This document shows positions 1-7,995 of a stretch of 64,000 nucleotides of DNA, in pieces. This stretch comes from a bacterium. Lineage in GTDB: Bacteria > Joyebacterota > Joyebacteria > Joyebacterales > Joyebacteraceae. A program made the position numbers and the translations under genes. The notes under the pieces are model-generated. The model had not been told where the DNA came from. It saw nothing but the letters and a program-made list of their open reading frames with translations, and ran no database searches. Numbering within the stretch: the first letter of the stretch is position 1; every line of letters begins with the position of its first letter. The stretch spans positions 62,001 through 126,000 of the forward strand of contig JALGZK010000001.1 in the NCBI GenBank assembly GCA_025774935.1. The letters run 5' to 3'.

Positions 1-562
1 CCAAGGACTCGAGATCGACGACCGTCCCCATCGTGGCCCGGTCGAGACCTCGCGGGTCGAAGCCTACGGTAAGATGCCGGACAGGACCCTGACCGTCGTG
101 CACGGCCCGGACGGAGTCGCGTGCACCGGCTGCGACGGGTGGGTCGGCTGGCACACGGGACCGACCGCGGTCCGGCTCGAGGAGTCGGAGCGCAGGAGCA
201 GGACGGCGTGGTTGCTCGATCCCCAGGGGCCCGTCCGCCTCGAGGAGTACTTCCCGGGGATGCACCTTGCCGGTCGGGGCGTCGTCGAGGGCCAGCCGGT
301 CTACGTCGTCGAGTGCGACCGCGACACCGCGCACTACGCGCTCTACTTCGACACGGAGACCGGGCTCCTCATCAGGGTCGGCTACTACTGGAGCCTCGGG
401 GACTACCGGGAGGTCGACGGCGTGATGGTCCCGTTCCAGATCTCCGGGAGCCGAAAGGGCGGCTCGACGACGTTCGTCTTCGCCGAGGTCGTGCACGATG
501 TCCCGCTCGAGGACAACCTCTTCCACATGCCGCCCGTCGTCGGAGCTCCCTCGTCGAAGTGA
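1..562 (+). CDS. Secreted LolA-like / outer-membrane lipoprotein-sorting-type protein, 5' partial
   Basis: The reading frame is open from base 2 to the TGA at 560-562, so this is the C-terminal about 186 residues of a larger protein; the internal ATG at 74 is not its true start. The order VEAYGKMPDR, CDGWVGWHTG, LYFDTETGLLIR, YREVDGVMVPF and a final DNLFHMPP matches the C-terminal domain seen in many secreted 'reaction-centre cytochrome c subunit-like' or LolA-like proteins of uncultured bacteria. That family assignment is from memory of the pattern. The substrate is unknown; the fold is thought to bind lipid or lipoprotein. The N-terminal part lies outside the window. Confidence 0.6.
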   Translation, partial: QGLEIDDRPHRGPVETSRVEAYGKMPDRTLTVVHGPDGVACTGCDGWVGWHTGPTAVRLEESERRSRTAWLLDPQGPVRLEEYFPGMHLAGRGVVEGQPVYVVECDRDTAHYALYFDTETGLLIRVGYYWSLGDYREVDGVMVPFQISGSRKGGSTTFVFAEVVHDVPLEDNLFHMPPVVGAPSSK

Positions 563-719
563 ACGCGCCCGCACCTCGACCTACTGCCCCTCTCACGTTG
601 CCGAACATGCATCAGATATTCCCTTGAGTGCGGGTGACGTTTGTGGTGCACTCTTTCTGCGGGGTCTCCGGCCGACCTGAGACCGATCGGCCGTCGCGAC
701 CGCGGGGAAGGAGTGGTCT

Positions 720-2615
720 GTGGTAGGTGCACCTCTCTCGAAGCTCAGACGCGACCTCGGCCTCCTCGACATCTTCTGCATTGCCTCGGGCGCGATGATC
801 AGCTCGGGGCTCTTCGTGCTGCCCGGCATCGCGTTCGCGGTCGCGGGACCGGGCGTTTTCGTGGCGTACTCCCTTGCCGCGCTCCTCGCGATCCCCGCCC
901 TCTTCAGCAAGAGCGAGCTCTCGACCGCGATGCCCAAGGCAGGGGGCGACTACTTCTTCATCGAGCGGAGCATGGGGGGCGCCTTTGGCACGGTCGGGGG
1001 CATGGCCGCGTGGTTCTCGCTGACGCTCAAGACCGCGTTCGCCCTGCTCGGCATGGGCTGGTTCGCGGTCCTCGTGTTCCCCGGCATCACCCCGCTCCAG
1101 ATCAAGCTGCTCGCGATCGCCTTCTGCGTGTTCTTCATGCTTCTGAACCTCGTCGGTGCCAAGCACGCGGGGCGGTTCCAGTCCACGCTCGTGCTCATCC
1201 TCCTCGGCGTCCTCGGGTACTACGTCGTGCGCGGCATGCCCGCAATCCAGGTCGAGCGGTACGTCCCGTTCCTGCCCGAGGGAGGAGGAGCGCTCTTCGC
1301 GACGGCGGGCCTCGTCTTCGTCTCCTACGGTGGGCTCACGAAGGCGGCTAGCGTCGCGGAGGAGGCGAGGAACCCCGGACGCAACGTCCCGCTCGGCATG
1401 ACGCTCGCGTTCATCGTCGTCACGGTCACGTACGTCGTGGTGGTCTTCACGACGGTCGGGGTCCTCGACGGGGCGGCCCTCGCCGGGTCGCGGACGCCGC
1501 TCTCGACGGCGGCAGGGGCCTTCATGGGGACCCATGGCGTCGTGGTCCTTGCGGTTGCCGCGATCCTCGCGTTCATCACGACCGGGAACGCAGGGATCCT
1601 CTCGGCGTCGCGCACGCCGATGGCAATGAGCCGGGACGGGCTCCTCCCACCGTTCATCGGGAGGGTGAACAGGAGGTTCGGGACGCCTGAGTACGGCATC
1701 CTCCTCACCGGCATCTTCATGATCCTCGCGATCGCGTTCCTCGACCTCTTGACGCTCGTCAAGGTCGCGTCGACCATGAAGATCATCCTCTTCGCGCTCG
1801 TGAACCTCTCGGTCATCATGATGCGCGAGAGCCGGATCCAGCATTACCAACCGACGTTCAAGTCTCCGTTCTACCCCTGGGTCCAGGTACTCGGCATCAT
1901 CTTCTACGCGCTCCTCGTGATCAGGATGGGGACGCTCCCGCTCGTGATCGCCGCCATCTTCTTCGGCGGGAGCCTCCTCTGGTACTTCGCGTACGTCGGT
2001 GCGAGCGAGCGGCGTGAGTCGGCGCTCATCCAAGTCGTGCGGAGGATCGCGAACCGCGACCTGGCGCCCTCGGCTCCGGCGCTCGAGGGAGAGCTCCGCG
2101 AGATCCTGAGAGAGAGGGATGAGATCGTCGAGGACCGGTTCGACGAGCTCGTGGCTGCGAGCCCGATCCTCGACCGCGAGGGCAGCGAGTCGGTCTGGGA
2201 CTTCTTCCGCGGCATCTCGAAGGTCCTCGCTGAGGAGCTCGGGATGGACGAGGGGAAGGTGAACGACCTCCTCGTCGAGCGTGAGAAGGAGTCGACGACC
2301 GCGTTCCGTCCGGGCCTCGCGATCCCTCACATCGTAGTGGACGGCACTGGGATCTTCGGGATCCTTCTGGCGCGGTCGAAGGGGGGAATCGTCTTCGCGG
2401 ACGATAAGCCTCCCGTCCACGCTGTCTTCGTCCTCATGGGCTCGCGGGACGAGCGGAACTACCACCTCCGCGCGCTCATGCACATCGCGCAGATCACCCG
2501 CGACCCCGGCTTCGACGAGAGGTGGCTCGCGGCGGGAGGCCCGGAGCAGCTCAGGAACATCATCCTCCTGGGCGAGCGACGTCGTGACACGGCCGACGAG
2601 GAGGGTCCGAGTTGA
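720..2615 (+). CDS. APC-family amino-acid permease with C-terminal PTS EIIA-like domain
   Basis: The GTG start is preceded by GGGGAAGGAG. Residues about 1-430 form a 12-helix APC transporter: the N-terminal LLDIFCIASGAMISSGLF is the typical helix-1 substrate-binding segment. Residues about 480-625 form a PTS EIIA type-2 (fructose/mannitol-like) domain in which GLAIPH places the phosphorylatable His at about residue 537. The domain may regulate transport by phosphorylation or act as a nucleotide or stress sensor; this is inference. The protein is 631 aa, longer than plain APC permeases (about 450 aa). The stop overlaps the start of the next gene by 4 bases. The transported amino acid cannot be deduced. 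Confidence 0.88.
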   Translation: MVGAPLSKLRRDLGLLDIFCIASGAMISSGLFVLPGIAFAVAGPGVFVAYSLAALLAIPALFSKSELSTAMPKAGGDYFFIERSMGGAFGTVGGMAAWFSLTLKTAFALLGMGWFAVLVFPGITPLQIKLLAIAFCVFFMLLNLVGAKHAGRFQSTLVLILLGVLGYYVVRGMPAIQVERYVPFLPEGGGALFATAGLVFVSYGGLTKAASVAEEARNPGRNVPLGMTLAFIVVTVTYVVVVFTTVGVLDGAALAGSRTPLSTAAGAFMGTHGVVVLAVAAILAFITTGNAGILSASRTPMAMSRDGLLPPFIGRVNRRFGTPEYGILLTGIFMILAIAFLDLLTLVKVASTMKIILFALVNLSVIMMRESRIQHYQPTFKSPFYPWVQVLGIIFYALLVIRMGTLPLVIAAIFFGGSLLWYFAYVGASERRESALIQVVRRIANRDLAPSAPALEGELREILRERDEIVEDRFDELVAASPILDREGSESVWDFFRGISKVLAEELGMDEGKVNDLLVEREKESTTAFRPGLAIPHIVVDGTGIFGILLARSKGGIVFADDKPPVHAVFVLMGSRDERNYHLRALMHIAQITRDPGFDERWLAAGGPEQLRNIILLGERRRDTADEEGPS

Positions 2616-3454
2616 CCGAGCTCGACCGCTCTGCCTTCCGCGACGCCCGGCCGTTCTTCCTCGGACACCGTCAGTACGCACCCGCGCTCGCAGTCCTCGA
2701 GGACACGCTCCCGGGGCGGGTCTTCGTCGACACCCCAGACGAGCCGCGCGTCGTTGTCGCCTGGGCGATCACATGGTGGGCGTACATCGAGGGACGCGGG
2801 AGCGCGCCTCCGGACGCAGCGGGTCGGCTCTCGGCGTTCCTTCGTGATGTCGTGCTCCCGGGGACCCGCGAGCTGGGGATGAACTGGTTCGAGCTCTACG
2901 CTCCGAACGACGCCGACTGGATGGAGGCGTGTGAGCGCGCGTTCGGCTCCCTGGACGAGTCCGACGGACCGAAGCTCAAGACGGACCGACATCTGGAAAC
3001 GACCTACTTCCTGGACGAGGAGAGGTTCGAGGCCGCTCTCCCGGCCCTCGTGCCGCCGACGGGCGTGATCCTCGAGCATGTGGAGATACCGCTTCTCTCG
3101 AGAGCGGCGCGCGAGCTTCCCGTCATCCCGCCGGACGTCCGGGACCGGACGACCCCCGGATTCAGGCTCGTGATCGACGAGCGAGTCGCTGCGCTCTGCA
3201 AGGCGTACGGCTTCGCGTCGGACGGGAGCTTCATGCTCGCGGTCGACACGTACAGCGAGCAGGACCGCGGCAAGGGGTACGCGTCGATCGTAAGCGCGGC
3301 GCTCATCCAGCATGCCCTCGAGCGGGGGATGAAGCCGCTGTGGGAGACCACGGAGTGGAACGAGCCGTCGCAGAGGGTCGCGGCGAAGCTCGGGTTCGTC
3401 CCGGACGAGACGTATCCGGTCTACGGCGTGGTCTGGGAGCCACCGAGCACGTAG
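2612..3454 (+). CDS. GNAT-family N-acetyltransferase (long, PF12746-like)
   Basis: The TTG start at 2612 overlaps the upstream TGA and has GAGGAGGG before it, so it is translationally coupled to the permease. The protein is 280 aa. The C-terminal half carries the acetyl-CoA-binding pattern (YSEQDRGKGYAS, equivalent to the RxxGxG/A loop) followed by NEPSQRVAAKLGF, the usual 'N..S..A..KLGF' end of GNAT enzymes. The long N-terminal half resembles the GNAT_acetyltran (ZmaR-like) family, which acetylates amines, sometimes antibiotics. The substrate is unknown. Confidence 0.75.
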   Translation: MTELDRSAFRDARPFFLGHRQYAPALAVLEDTLPGRVFVDTPDEPRVVVAWAITWWAYIEGRGSAPPDAAGRLSAFLRDVVLPGTRELGMNWFELYAPNDADWMEACERAFGSLDESDGPKLKTDRHLETTYFLDEERFEAALPALVPPTGVILEHVEIPLLSRAARELPVIPPDVRDRTTPGFRLVIDERVAALCKAYGFASDGSFMLAVDTYSEQDRGKGYASIVSAALIQHALERGMKPLWETTEWNEPSQRVAAKLGFVPDETYPVYGVVWEPPST

Positions 3455-3464
3455 GGAGGTGAGC

Positions 3465-4253
3465 ATGGTGAGGTCGGTTCTGACTCTTGGTGTGGCGACA
3501 CTCGCCTGCGCGGCGGCACTCGCAGAAGAGCCCGGCTGGGAGCACGTCGAGTACGACTGCTTCGACGGCACGAAGGTGTCCGTCGCGATGCGGGACGACA
3601 GGGATCTGATCGTCCTCACGATCGACGGCGAGGAATACGAACTCCCGCACGTCGAGGCGGCGTCGGGAGCGAAGTACTCCGACGGGGCCGTGACGTTCTG
3701 GGCCAAGGGGGGTGGAGCGATAGTCGAGGTGGACGGCGCCGTGATCCAGGGCGGCTGCGTGCTCGTGAGCTCGGGGGCGGGCGACGAGGCGGCCACGGCG
3801 ACTCATCAGGGCGATGCCGCGGGCGCCGGTTCCGTGGGCGTCGGGGCCGTCGCGGGCTCAACGACGGCCTCGGAGGGAGCGCTCTCGAGCTTGGCCGTGA
3901 TCTCCTCCGCGGAGGTCGACGTCACGGCCTTTAACACGGGGCTCGACGGCGCCGTGCTCGTGGGGGAGACGTGGCCTGCCGATCCTGTTCTCATCGTCCT
4001 CCGTTTCCTGGAGTACTACAACGTGGGGGGTCTCTCGCTAGTCAAACGTGATGAAGCCGGCGAGAGTGCACCGGCGACAACGATCACCGTCATCCGCGAG
4101 GGGCTGCTCGACGACTCCGTCCGCGCCATCTGGGACGAGATCCGGCTGCGGAGGACGGGCGACGGCACGTGGCGCATCGCCGGGGCGCGGCGCGCCTACC
4201 GTTGCTGGAGGGGCGCCGAGACCGTGTCGTACGCGGCGGAGCTGTGTCCGTAG
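3465..4253 (+). CDS. Secreted protein with MliC-type C-type lysozyme inhibitor domain
   Basis: The ATG at 3465 is preferred over GTG 3459 because GGGAGG sits about 6 bases upstream of it. The protein starts with a signal peptide (MVRSVLTLGVATLACAAALA). Residues about 28-90 match MliC: YDCFDGTKVSV, ASGAKYSDG and FWAKGGGAIVEVDG; this is a small beta-barrel that blocks C-type lysozyme. A Gly/Ala-rich linker follows. The C-terminal about 100 residues (IVLRFLEYYN ... TWRIAGARRAYRC) form a second domain I do not recognise. Periplasmic location is expected. A role in resisting host or predator lysozyme is inferred from the family. Confidence 0.72.
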   Translation: MVRSVLTLGVATLACAAALAEEPGWEHVEYDCFDGTKVSVAMRDDRDLIVLTIDGEEYELPHVEAASGAKYSDGAVTFWAKGGGAIVEVDGAVIQGGCVLVSSGAGDEAATATHQGDAAGAGSVGVGAVAGSTTASEGALSSLAVISSAEVDVTAFNTGLDGAVLVGETWPADPVLIVLRFLEYYNVGGLSLVKRDEAGESAPATTITVIREGLLDDSVRAIWDEIRLRRTGDGTWRIAGARRAYRCWRGAETVSYAAELCP

Positions 4254-4317
4254 ACGCCGGCCTGCCATGGTCGCTCGTCGGTCCGGGCGGCGGCCTGCCG
4301 GACTCAGGGGGAAGAAC

Positions 4318-4782
4318 GTGGAGTTCGTCGGAACCGACCAGTTGATCAAGATCCTCCAGATGTCGATCGCGCCGGTCGCGCTGGTCTCGGGGGTGGGTCT
4401 CCTGCTCCTCTCGATGACGAACCGTCTCGGCAGGACGATCGACCGCACGCGCGAGCTCTCCGAGCGTCCGAGACCGGAGGACCGGGACGAGCAGGAACGG
4501 GTCTCCGTGCAGATACGTATCCTCTATCGCCGGTCGAAGATCCTGAGGGCCTCTATCATCCTGGCTTCTCTGAGCATCCTGTTCGCGAGCGTCATCGTCT
4601 TCTGTCTCTTCGCCATGTACTCGTTCCACGCGAGTCTCCACGCCCTCGTGCTGGTCCTCTGGGGACTCGGAATCGGCTCTCTCGTGCTGTCGCTCGTGTT
4701 CTTCATCCACGACATCACGTTGAACCTGCGGGCGCTGGGGCTCATCGTGCGCGAGCACGTCGCGACGCCTCCGGCCGAATAG
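4318..4782 (+). CDS. DUF2721-family membrane protein
   Basis: The frame is open far upstream, but GTG 4318 has AGGGGGA about 6 bases before it and gives the family-typical N-terminus (MEFVGTDQLIKILQMSIAP). The protein is 154 aa. Helix 1 (PVALVSGVGLLLLS) is followed by NRLGRTIDRTR, the DUF2721 signature, then two further helices after an amphipathic segment. No function is known for this family of small inner-membrane proteins. Confidence 0.8.
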   Translation: MEFVGTDQLIKILQMSIAPVALVSGVGLLLLSMTNRLGRTIDRTRELSERPRPEDRDEQERVSVQIRILYRRSKILRASIILASLSILFASVIVFCLFAMYSFHASLHALVLVLWGLGIGSLVLSLVFFIHDITLNLRALGLIVREHVATPPAE

Positions 4783-4827
4783 CCGGGCGTCCTGCGTGTA
4801 GAGATGACAGAAGGGAGGTTCGCGCAG

Positions 4828-5220
4828 ATGGGCGGAGGAGCGGCGGCAGCGGCGGCAGCGGCGGCCAAGCGACGCAGAGAGCAGGAGGAGGAACGGATGA
4901 CGGCCTACGCCAGGGACGACCTCGAGGGCTGGGAGTTCAAGATCGTCCGGTCCATCGATAACCGGTTCAAGAGGCGAGAGAAGCTCGAGCGGCTCTGTCG
5001 GGAAGAGGCGACTGCAGGCTGGGAGATGATCGAGAAGCTCGATAACTCCCGCATCCGCTTCAAGAGGCGGGTCGACAGACGCGTGGCCGACCCGCAGATG
5101 CCGATCGACCCGTACCGAACGCAGGTCGGGCTCTCCGAACTCGGCCTCGTCGCAGTGATCATAGGTGTCATGGGGGCAGGCATCGGTCTTCTCTTTCTGT
5201 TCCTGGAGGTGTGGAACTAG
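4828..5220 (+). CDS. Poly-alanine-start, tail-anchored protein of unknown function
   Basis: ATG 4828 is chosen over ATG 4804 because AAGGGAGG lies 9 bases upstream. The N-terminus is MGGG followed by nine Ala, then the basic stretch KRRREQEEERM. The middle (LEGWEFKIVRS ... AGWEMIEKLDNSRIRFKR) resembles the short 'GWE' repeats of DUF4177-like proteins. One C-terminal membrane helix (LGLVAVIIGVMGAGIGLLFLF) likely anchors it in the inner membrane with the body in the cytoplasm. I know of no function. It lies in a run of small genes with short gaps. Confidence 0.6.
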   Translation: MGGGAAAAAAAAAKRRREQEEERMTAYARDDLEGWEFKIVRSIDNRFKRREKLERLCREEATAGWEMIEKLDNSRIRFKRRVDRRVADPQMPIDPYRTQVGLSELGLVAVIIGVMGAGIGLLFLFLEVWN

Positions 5221-5229
5221 GACGTCGTC

Positions 5230-5628
5230 GTGGCCTCTCCGCTCTCGAAGAAGCTCCGCGTCCACTCGGGACACCGGATGCGTCTCATCAACGCGCCTAA
5301 GGGATACGTCAAGCAGCTGGGAGAACTCCCCGAGGGCGCGAGGATCGTCCACAAGGGGCACGACGTCTGCGACTTCGGGCACCTGTTCGTTCGAAGCGTC
5401 GCCGAGCTCGAGGATCTCGCCCCCGAAGTCGTCAGGGCCGTGAAGCCTGACGGACTCCTCTGGATCTCCTATCCGAAGAAGACCTCGGGAGTGAAGACCG
5501 ATATCACGCGAGACGTCGGCTGGGAGGTCATGTCGGCGTACGGCCTCCGGCCCGTCGCGCAGATCGCAATCGACAACGTCTGGTCGGCGCTCCGATTCAG
5601 GCCGAAGGAACTCGTGGGGAAGAGATGA
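5230..5628 (+). CDS. DUF3052 domain protein
   Basis: The GTG start is 9 bases after the previous stop. The 132 aa protein shows the DUF3052 layout: a first strand with APKGY, a central VKPDGLLWISYPKKTSG, then DITRDVGW and VDNVWSALRF-like ends (here AIDNVWSALRF). Its function is unknown. The same domain recurs fused to a receiver-like domain at 11802-12623. Its stop overlaps the ATG of the zincin gene by 4 bases. Confidence 0.82.
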   Translation: MASPLSKKLRVHSGHRMRLINAPKGYVKQLGELPEGARIVHKGHDVCDFGHLFVRSVAELEDLAPEVVRAVKPDGLLWISYPKKTSGVKTDITRDVGWEVMSAYGLRPVAQIAIDNVWSALRFRPKELVGKR

Positions 5629-6455
5629 CGAGACGGGGGATCACGTGGACGGTCGTCGCCGTCCTCCTGGTTGCGGCCTTCCTCGCCTTCTCCCGAACGC
5701 GCGCCGGCGTGGCGATCTTCAAGTCCAGGAGCCACTTCGTCACGTCCGAGGTGGACGCACGCGTGCTCTACGAGCCAGGCGCTGAGGAGATGGCCGCGGG
5801 GATCGCCGCGTACCTCCCGCGCGCGATCGCGCACGTCGAGTCGGTGCACGGCCGGCCGTTCGAAGGACCATTCGTGGTCCGCGTCTGCGCCACTCAGAGG
5901 AGCTTCAACGACTTCACGGCCGCCCCGCCCCAGGGGGGAGCGAGGGGCTCGGCGCTCGCCGACGTCTGGATCGCCCCGCGCGCCTTCTCGTTTCACGGCA
6001 GGGACACCCACCGCGGAAGCCTCGTGCACGAGCTCTCCCACTTCCACGTTCGTCAGCGGCTTGGCTTCGTGCGCAACAAGGCGAACGTCCCGACGTGGTT
6101 CCACGAGGGGCTTGCCGACATCGTGTCTGGAGTGGGCGGCGAGATGGTCACGGACGAGCAGGGGATCGGCGCGCTCCTCGGTGGGTACCGGCTCGTCCCC
6201 GACGACATAGGATCACTCTGGCGGACGACGAACGTGAAGGACTACGGCATCGACTTCCACATGGTCCACGCGCAGTCGAGGCTCTTCACCGCCTACCTAT
6301 ACGACGCCGACCCCGAGGTGTTCAGGGCCTTCCTCACACGCGTCGAGGACGGGGAGTCCTTCGCGAACTCCTTCAGGAACGCCTTCGGAGACGACGTGAC
6401 AGCGAAGTGGGACGAGTTCATCGCGAGCCTCGAGGAGGAGCACCGGGGTCGCTAG
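5625..6455 (+). CDS. Membrane-anchored zinc metallopeptidase-like protein (peptidase MA family)
   Basis: The ATG overlaps the upstream TGA. An N-terminal hydrophobic segment (WTVVAVLLVAAFLAF) is an uncleaved anchor or signal. The zincin motif H135-E-L-S-H139 is followed by WFHEGLAD, whose Glu (about residue 161) would be the third ligand, as in gluzincins of the peptidase MA-like group. The protein is 276 aa with the catalytic part facing the periplasm if the anchor is correct. The substrate is unknown. Confidence 0.75.
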   Translation: MTRRGITWTVVAVLLVAAFLAFSRTRAGVAIFKSRSHFVTSEVDARVLYEPGAEEMAAGIAAYLPRAIAHVESVHGRPFEGPFVVRVCATQRSFNDFTAAPPQGGARGSALADVWIAPRAFSFHGRDTHRGSLVHELSHFHVRQRLGFVRNKANVPTWFHEGLADIVSGVGGEMVTDEQGIGALLGGYRLVPDDIGSLWRTTNVKDYGIDFHMVHAQSRLFTAYLYDADPEVFRAFLTRVEDGESFANSFRNAFGDDVTAKWDEFIASLEEEHRGR

Positions 6456-6474
6456 GCGCGTCGCACCGCCCGAG

Positions 6475-7101
6475 ATGGGGGACGGGATGCACTGCCCGAG
6501 CTGCAGCGTCGAATTCCGGGACCACGTGAGGAAGTGTCCCGCGTGCCGAGTGCTCCTCGTCAACGGTCCGCCGCCGAAGCGTCCGAGCCGGGGGCAGGGG
6601 ATCACCTACGAGGACCTCGTCCGTATGGTGCGGGGGAACGACGGCCGCCTCTCGGTTCGTCTTACGACGACGGACGTGGCTCGTAACGAGACGTGGCGGT
6701 TCGCCTACAGGGGCTTCGGGCACGCGTGGGCGAGGACGATGGAGGGTGCCAGGGAGGGCGTGCCGGTGGTTTTGAGGGCCGCGGCCGTCGGCGTGAAGGA
6801 GCACTCGTGGTGGGTCTACTTCGGGTTCGGCTACGCGTGGGTGGAGAGGATGGAGGGTCTCGTCGGTGGGAACCCGATTGTCCTGACCGCGACGGACGTA
6901 GGTGAGGAACGGGAGATGGGCTTCCCGTATCTTGGGTACGGGTACGCATGGACGAAGGAGATGGCGGGGGACTGCGGAGGCGACCTCCGCGCGGCGCTCA
7001 AGGTGACCGATGTCGGCAGGCAGAGGCGAGCGGCGTTTCCGTGCAGGGGCCACGGTCAGGCGTGGGCGAACGCGGCCGTGCTCACGCTCACGGCCCGGTG
7101 A
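6475..7101 (+). CDS. Zinc-ribbon protein with four about 37-residue repeats
   Basis: An N-terminal zinc ribbon (C7, C10, C21, C24: CPSC ... CPAC) is followed by four imperfect repeats at about residues 63-90, 100-127, 137-164 and 175-199. Each repeat has TTDV/TATDV, then an aromatic segment and GFGHAW / GFGYAW / GYGYAW / GHGQAW with a trailing 'MEG' or 'MAG'. ATG 6475 is used; ATG 6487 is the alternative. No family is recognised. The repeat could build a small beta-propeller or solenoid; that is inference. Confidence 0.7.
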   Translation: MGDGMHCPSCSVEFRDHVRKCPACRVLLVNGPPPKRPSRGQGITYEDLVRMVRGNDGRLSVRLTTTDVARNETWRFAYRGFGHAWARTMEGAREGVPVVLRAAAVGVKEHSWWVYFGFGYAWVERMEGLVGGNPIVLTATDVGEEREMGFPYLGYGYAWTKEMAGDCGGDLRAALKVTDVGRQRRAAFPCRGHGQAWANAAVLTLTAR

Positions 7102-7292
7102 CGTCCTACACCGCATGTCGTCCGAGCTGACGGGCGCTGCACTTGACCGCTCGCGAACCAGCAGCTGGGCGGGCTGCCCCTCCGGTCCGTGACATTGGCC
7201 TGCCCCTTCGATCGGTGTTCTTCCTTCTCTTCGGTGCGATCCACTCCGTGTTCTTCCCACTCAGCTACCCGTACGCCCCGCCCCCCCGTCTC

Positions 7293-7321
7293 TTCCGTCG
7301 ACTTCCGCCCTCAAGTATGAT
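7293..7321 (+). promoter_or_regulatory. Possible promoter in the 7102-7394 gap
   Basis: The 293-base gap between the zinc-ribbon gene and the DUF2061 gene holds no convincing ORF. It has a good -10-like TATGAT (7316-7321) with a weak -35 TTCCGT 17 bases upstream. The rest of the gap shows only C-rich runs. Confidence 0.35.
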
Positions 7322-7394
7322 AGCTACTGAGTGGCGGCCTGATTCCGGCCGTCGGTCGGGATGTGGAATCCAATCCACCAATACGGGGAACTGC

Positions 7395-7691
7395 ATGGAC
7401 ACGCGGAAGCGATCGTGGGCGAAATCGCTCACCTGGCGCATCCTGGGGATCGTACTCCTGGGACTCATCACCTACATGATCACGAAGGACTGGAAGGAGA
7501 TGGCCGTCATCACGGTCGTCTTCCACGGGATACGCGTCGTCCTGTACTACGCTCACGAGCGGATCTGGGAGAAGATCGACTGGGGAAGGGTGAAACACCC
7601 GCTCGCGAGCCTCCCGGTGGATCGGGAGCTCACGCCCGAGGACATGGACACGGTCAGGGAGCAGCTCAAGTCGCTCGGTTACATCGACTGA
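7395..7691 (+). CDS. DUF2061 membrane protein
   Basis: ATG 7395 gives a 98 aa protein; the frame is open upstream but GGGGAA lies just before this ATG. It begins RKRSWAKSLTWRILG, the strongly conserved start of DUF2061, with two membrane helices (LGLITYMI and AVITVVFHGIRVVLYYAHERIWEKI). Function is unknown; some DUF2061 proteins sit next to sulfur-assimilation genes, but no such context is seen here. Confidence 0.85.
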   Translation: MDTRKRSWAKSLTWRILGIVLLGLITYMITKDWKEMAVITVVFHGIRVVLYYAHERIWEKIDWGRVKHPLASLPVDRELTPEDMDTVREQLKSLGYID

Positions 7692-7748
7692 GCCGGCAGG
7701 GGGAGGCGCGCCCGCGGTCCACGCGGGTGAAGGCAAAGGAGATCTGTC

Positions 7749-7976
7749 GTGCACGTCAAGATCAGCTACTGCGTTCCTTGAGGATTCGAGGAGCGCGCCG
7801 TCCGTGTGGCGGCGGTTCTCGAGACGGAGACGGGGATCAGGGCAGAGGTTGTCGAGGGGCCGCACGGGTCGTTCGACGTCGCGGTCGACGGGGAGGTCGT
7901 GTACTCGAGGGCGAAGACCGGCGAGCTTCCGAGCTCAAAGGAGGTCGTCGCTCTCGTGCGTGCGAGGGAGGGCTAG
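7749..7976 (+). CDS. SelW-like Rdx-family selenoprotein (in-frame TGA = Sec)
   Basis: The GTG start has AAAGGAGA 7 bases upstream. Reading TGA 7779-7781 as Sec gives 75 residues: HVKISYCVPU, then GFEERAVRVAAVLE and EVVEGPHGSFDVAVDGEVVY, ending at TAG 7974. C8-x-x-U11 is the Rdx (SelW/SelT/SelH) redox motif in its usual place after the first beta strand, and the downstream part fits the Rdx fold (GSFDVAVDGEVVYSR ... LPSSKEVV). Members are thioredoxin-like thiol/selenol redox proteins of unknown partner. The frame continues 65 codons past the TGA with clear homology, so a pseudogene is unlikely. Sec insertion needs selA/B/C/D elsewhere in the genome. Confidence 0.85.
7788..7820 (+). promoter_or_regulatory. 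Candidate bacterial SECIS hairpin of the SelW-like gene
   Basis: It starts 6 bases after the TGA. An outer GAGGA (7788-7792) pairs with TTCTC (7816-7820). An inner 7-bp stem (7796-7802 with 7808-7814, one G-U) has a CGTGT loop. Position and shape fit a SelB-recognised element. The octamer CCGTGTGG at the loop recurs in the rhodanese gene. Confidence 0.6.
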
Positions 7977-7995
7977 GCGCGGAGGTCCGGACGCG

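Noticed and set aside
7102-7394. A gene in the gap before the DUF2061 gene.
   Set aside because: The open frame running into the DUF2061 gene from 7143 has no good start or RBS until 7395, and its extra N-terminal residues look random.
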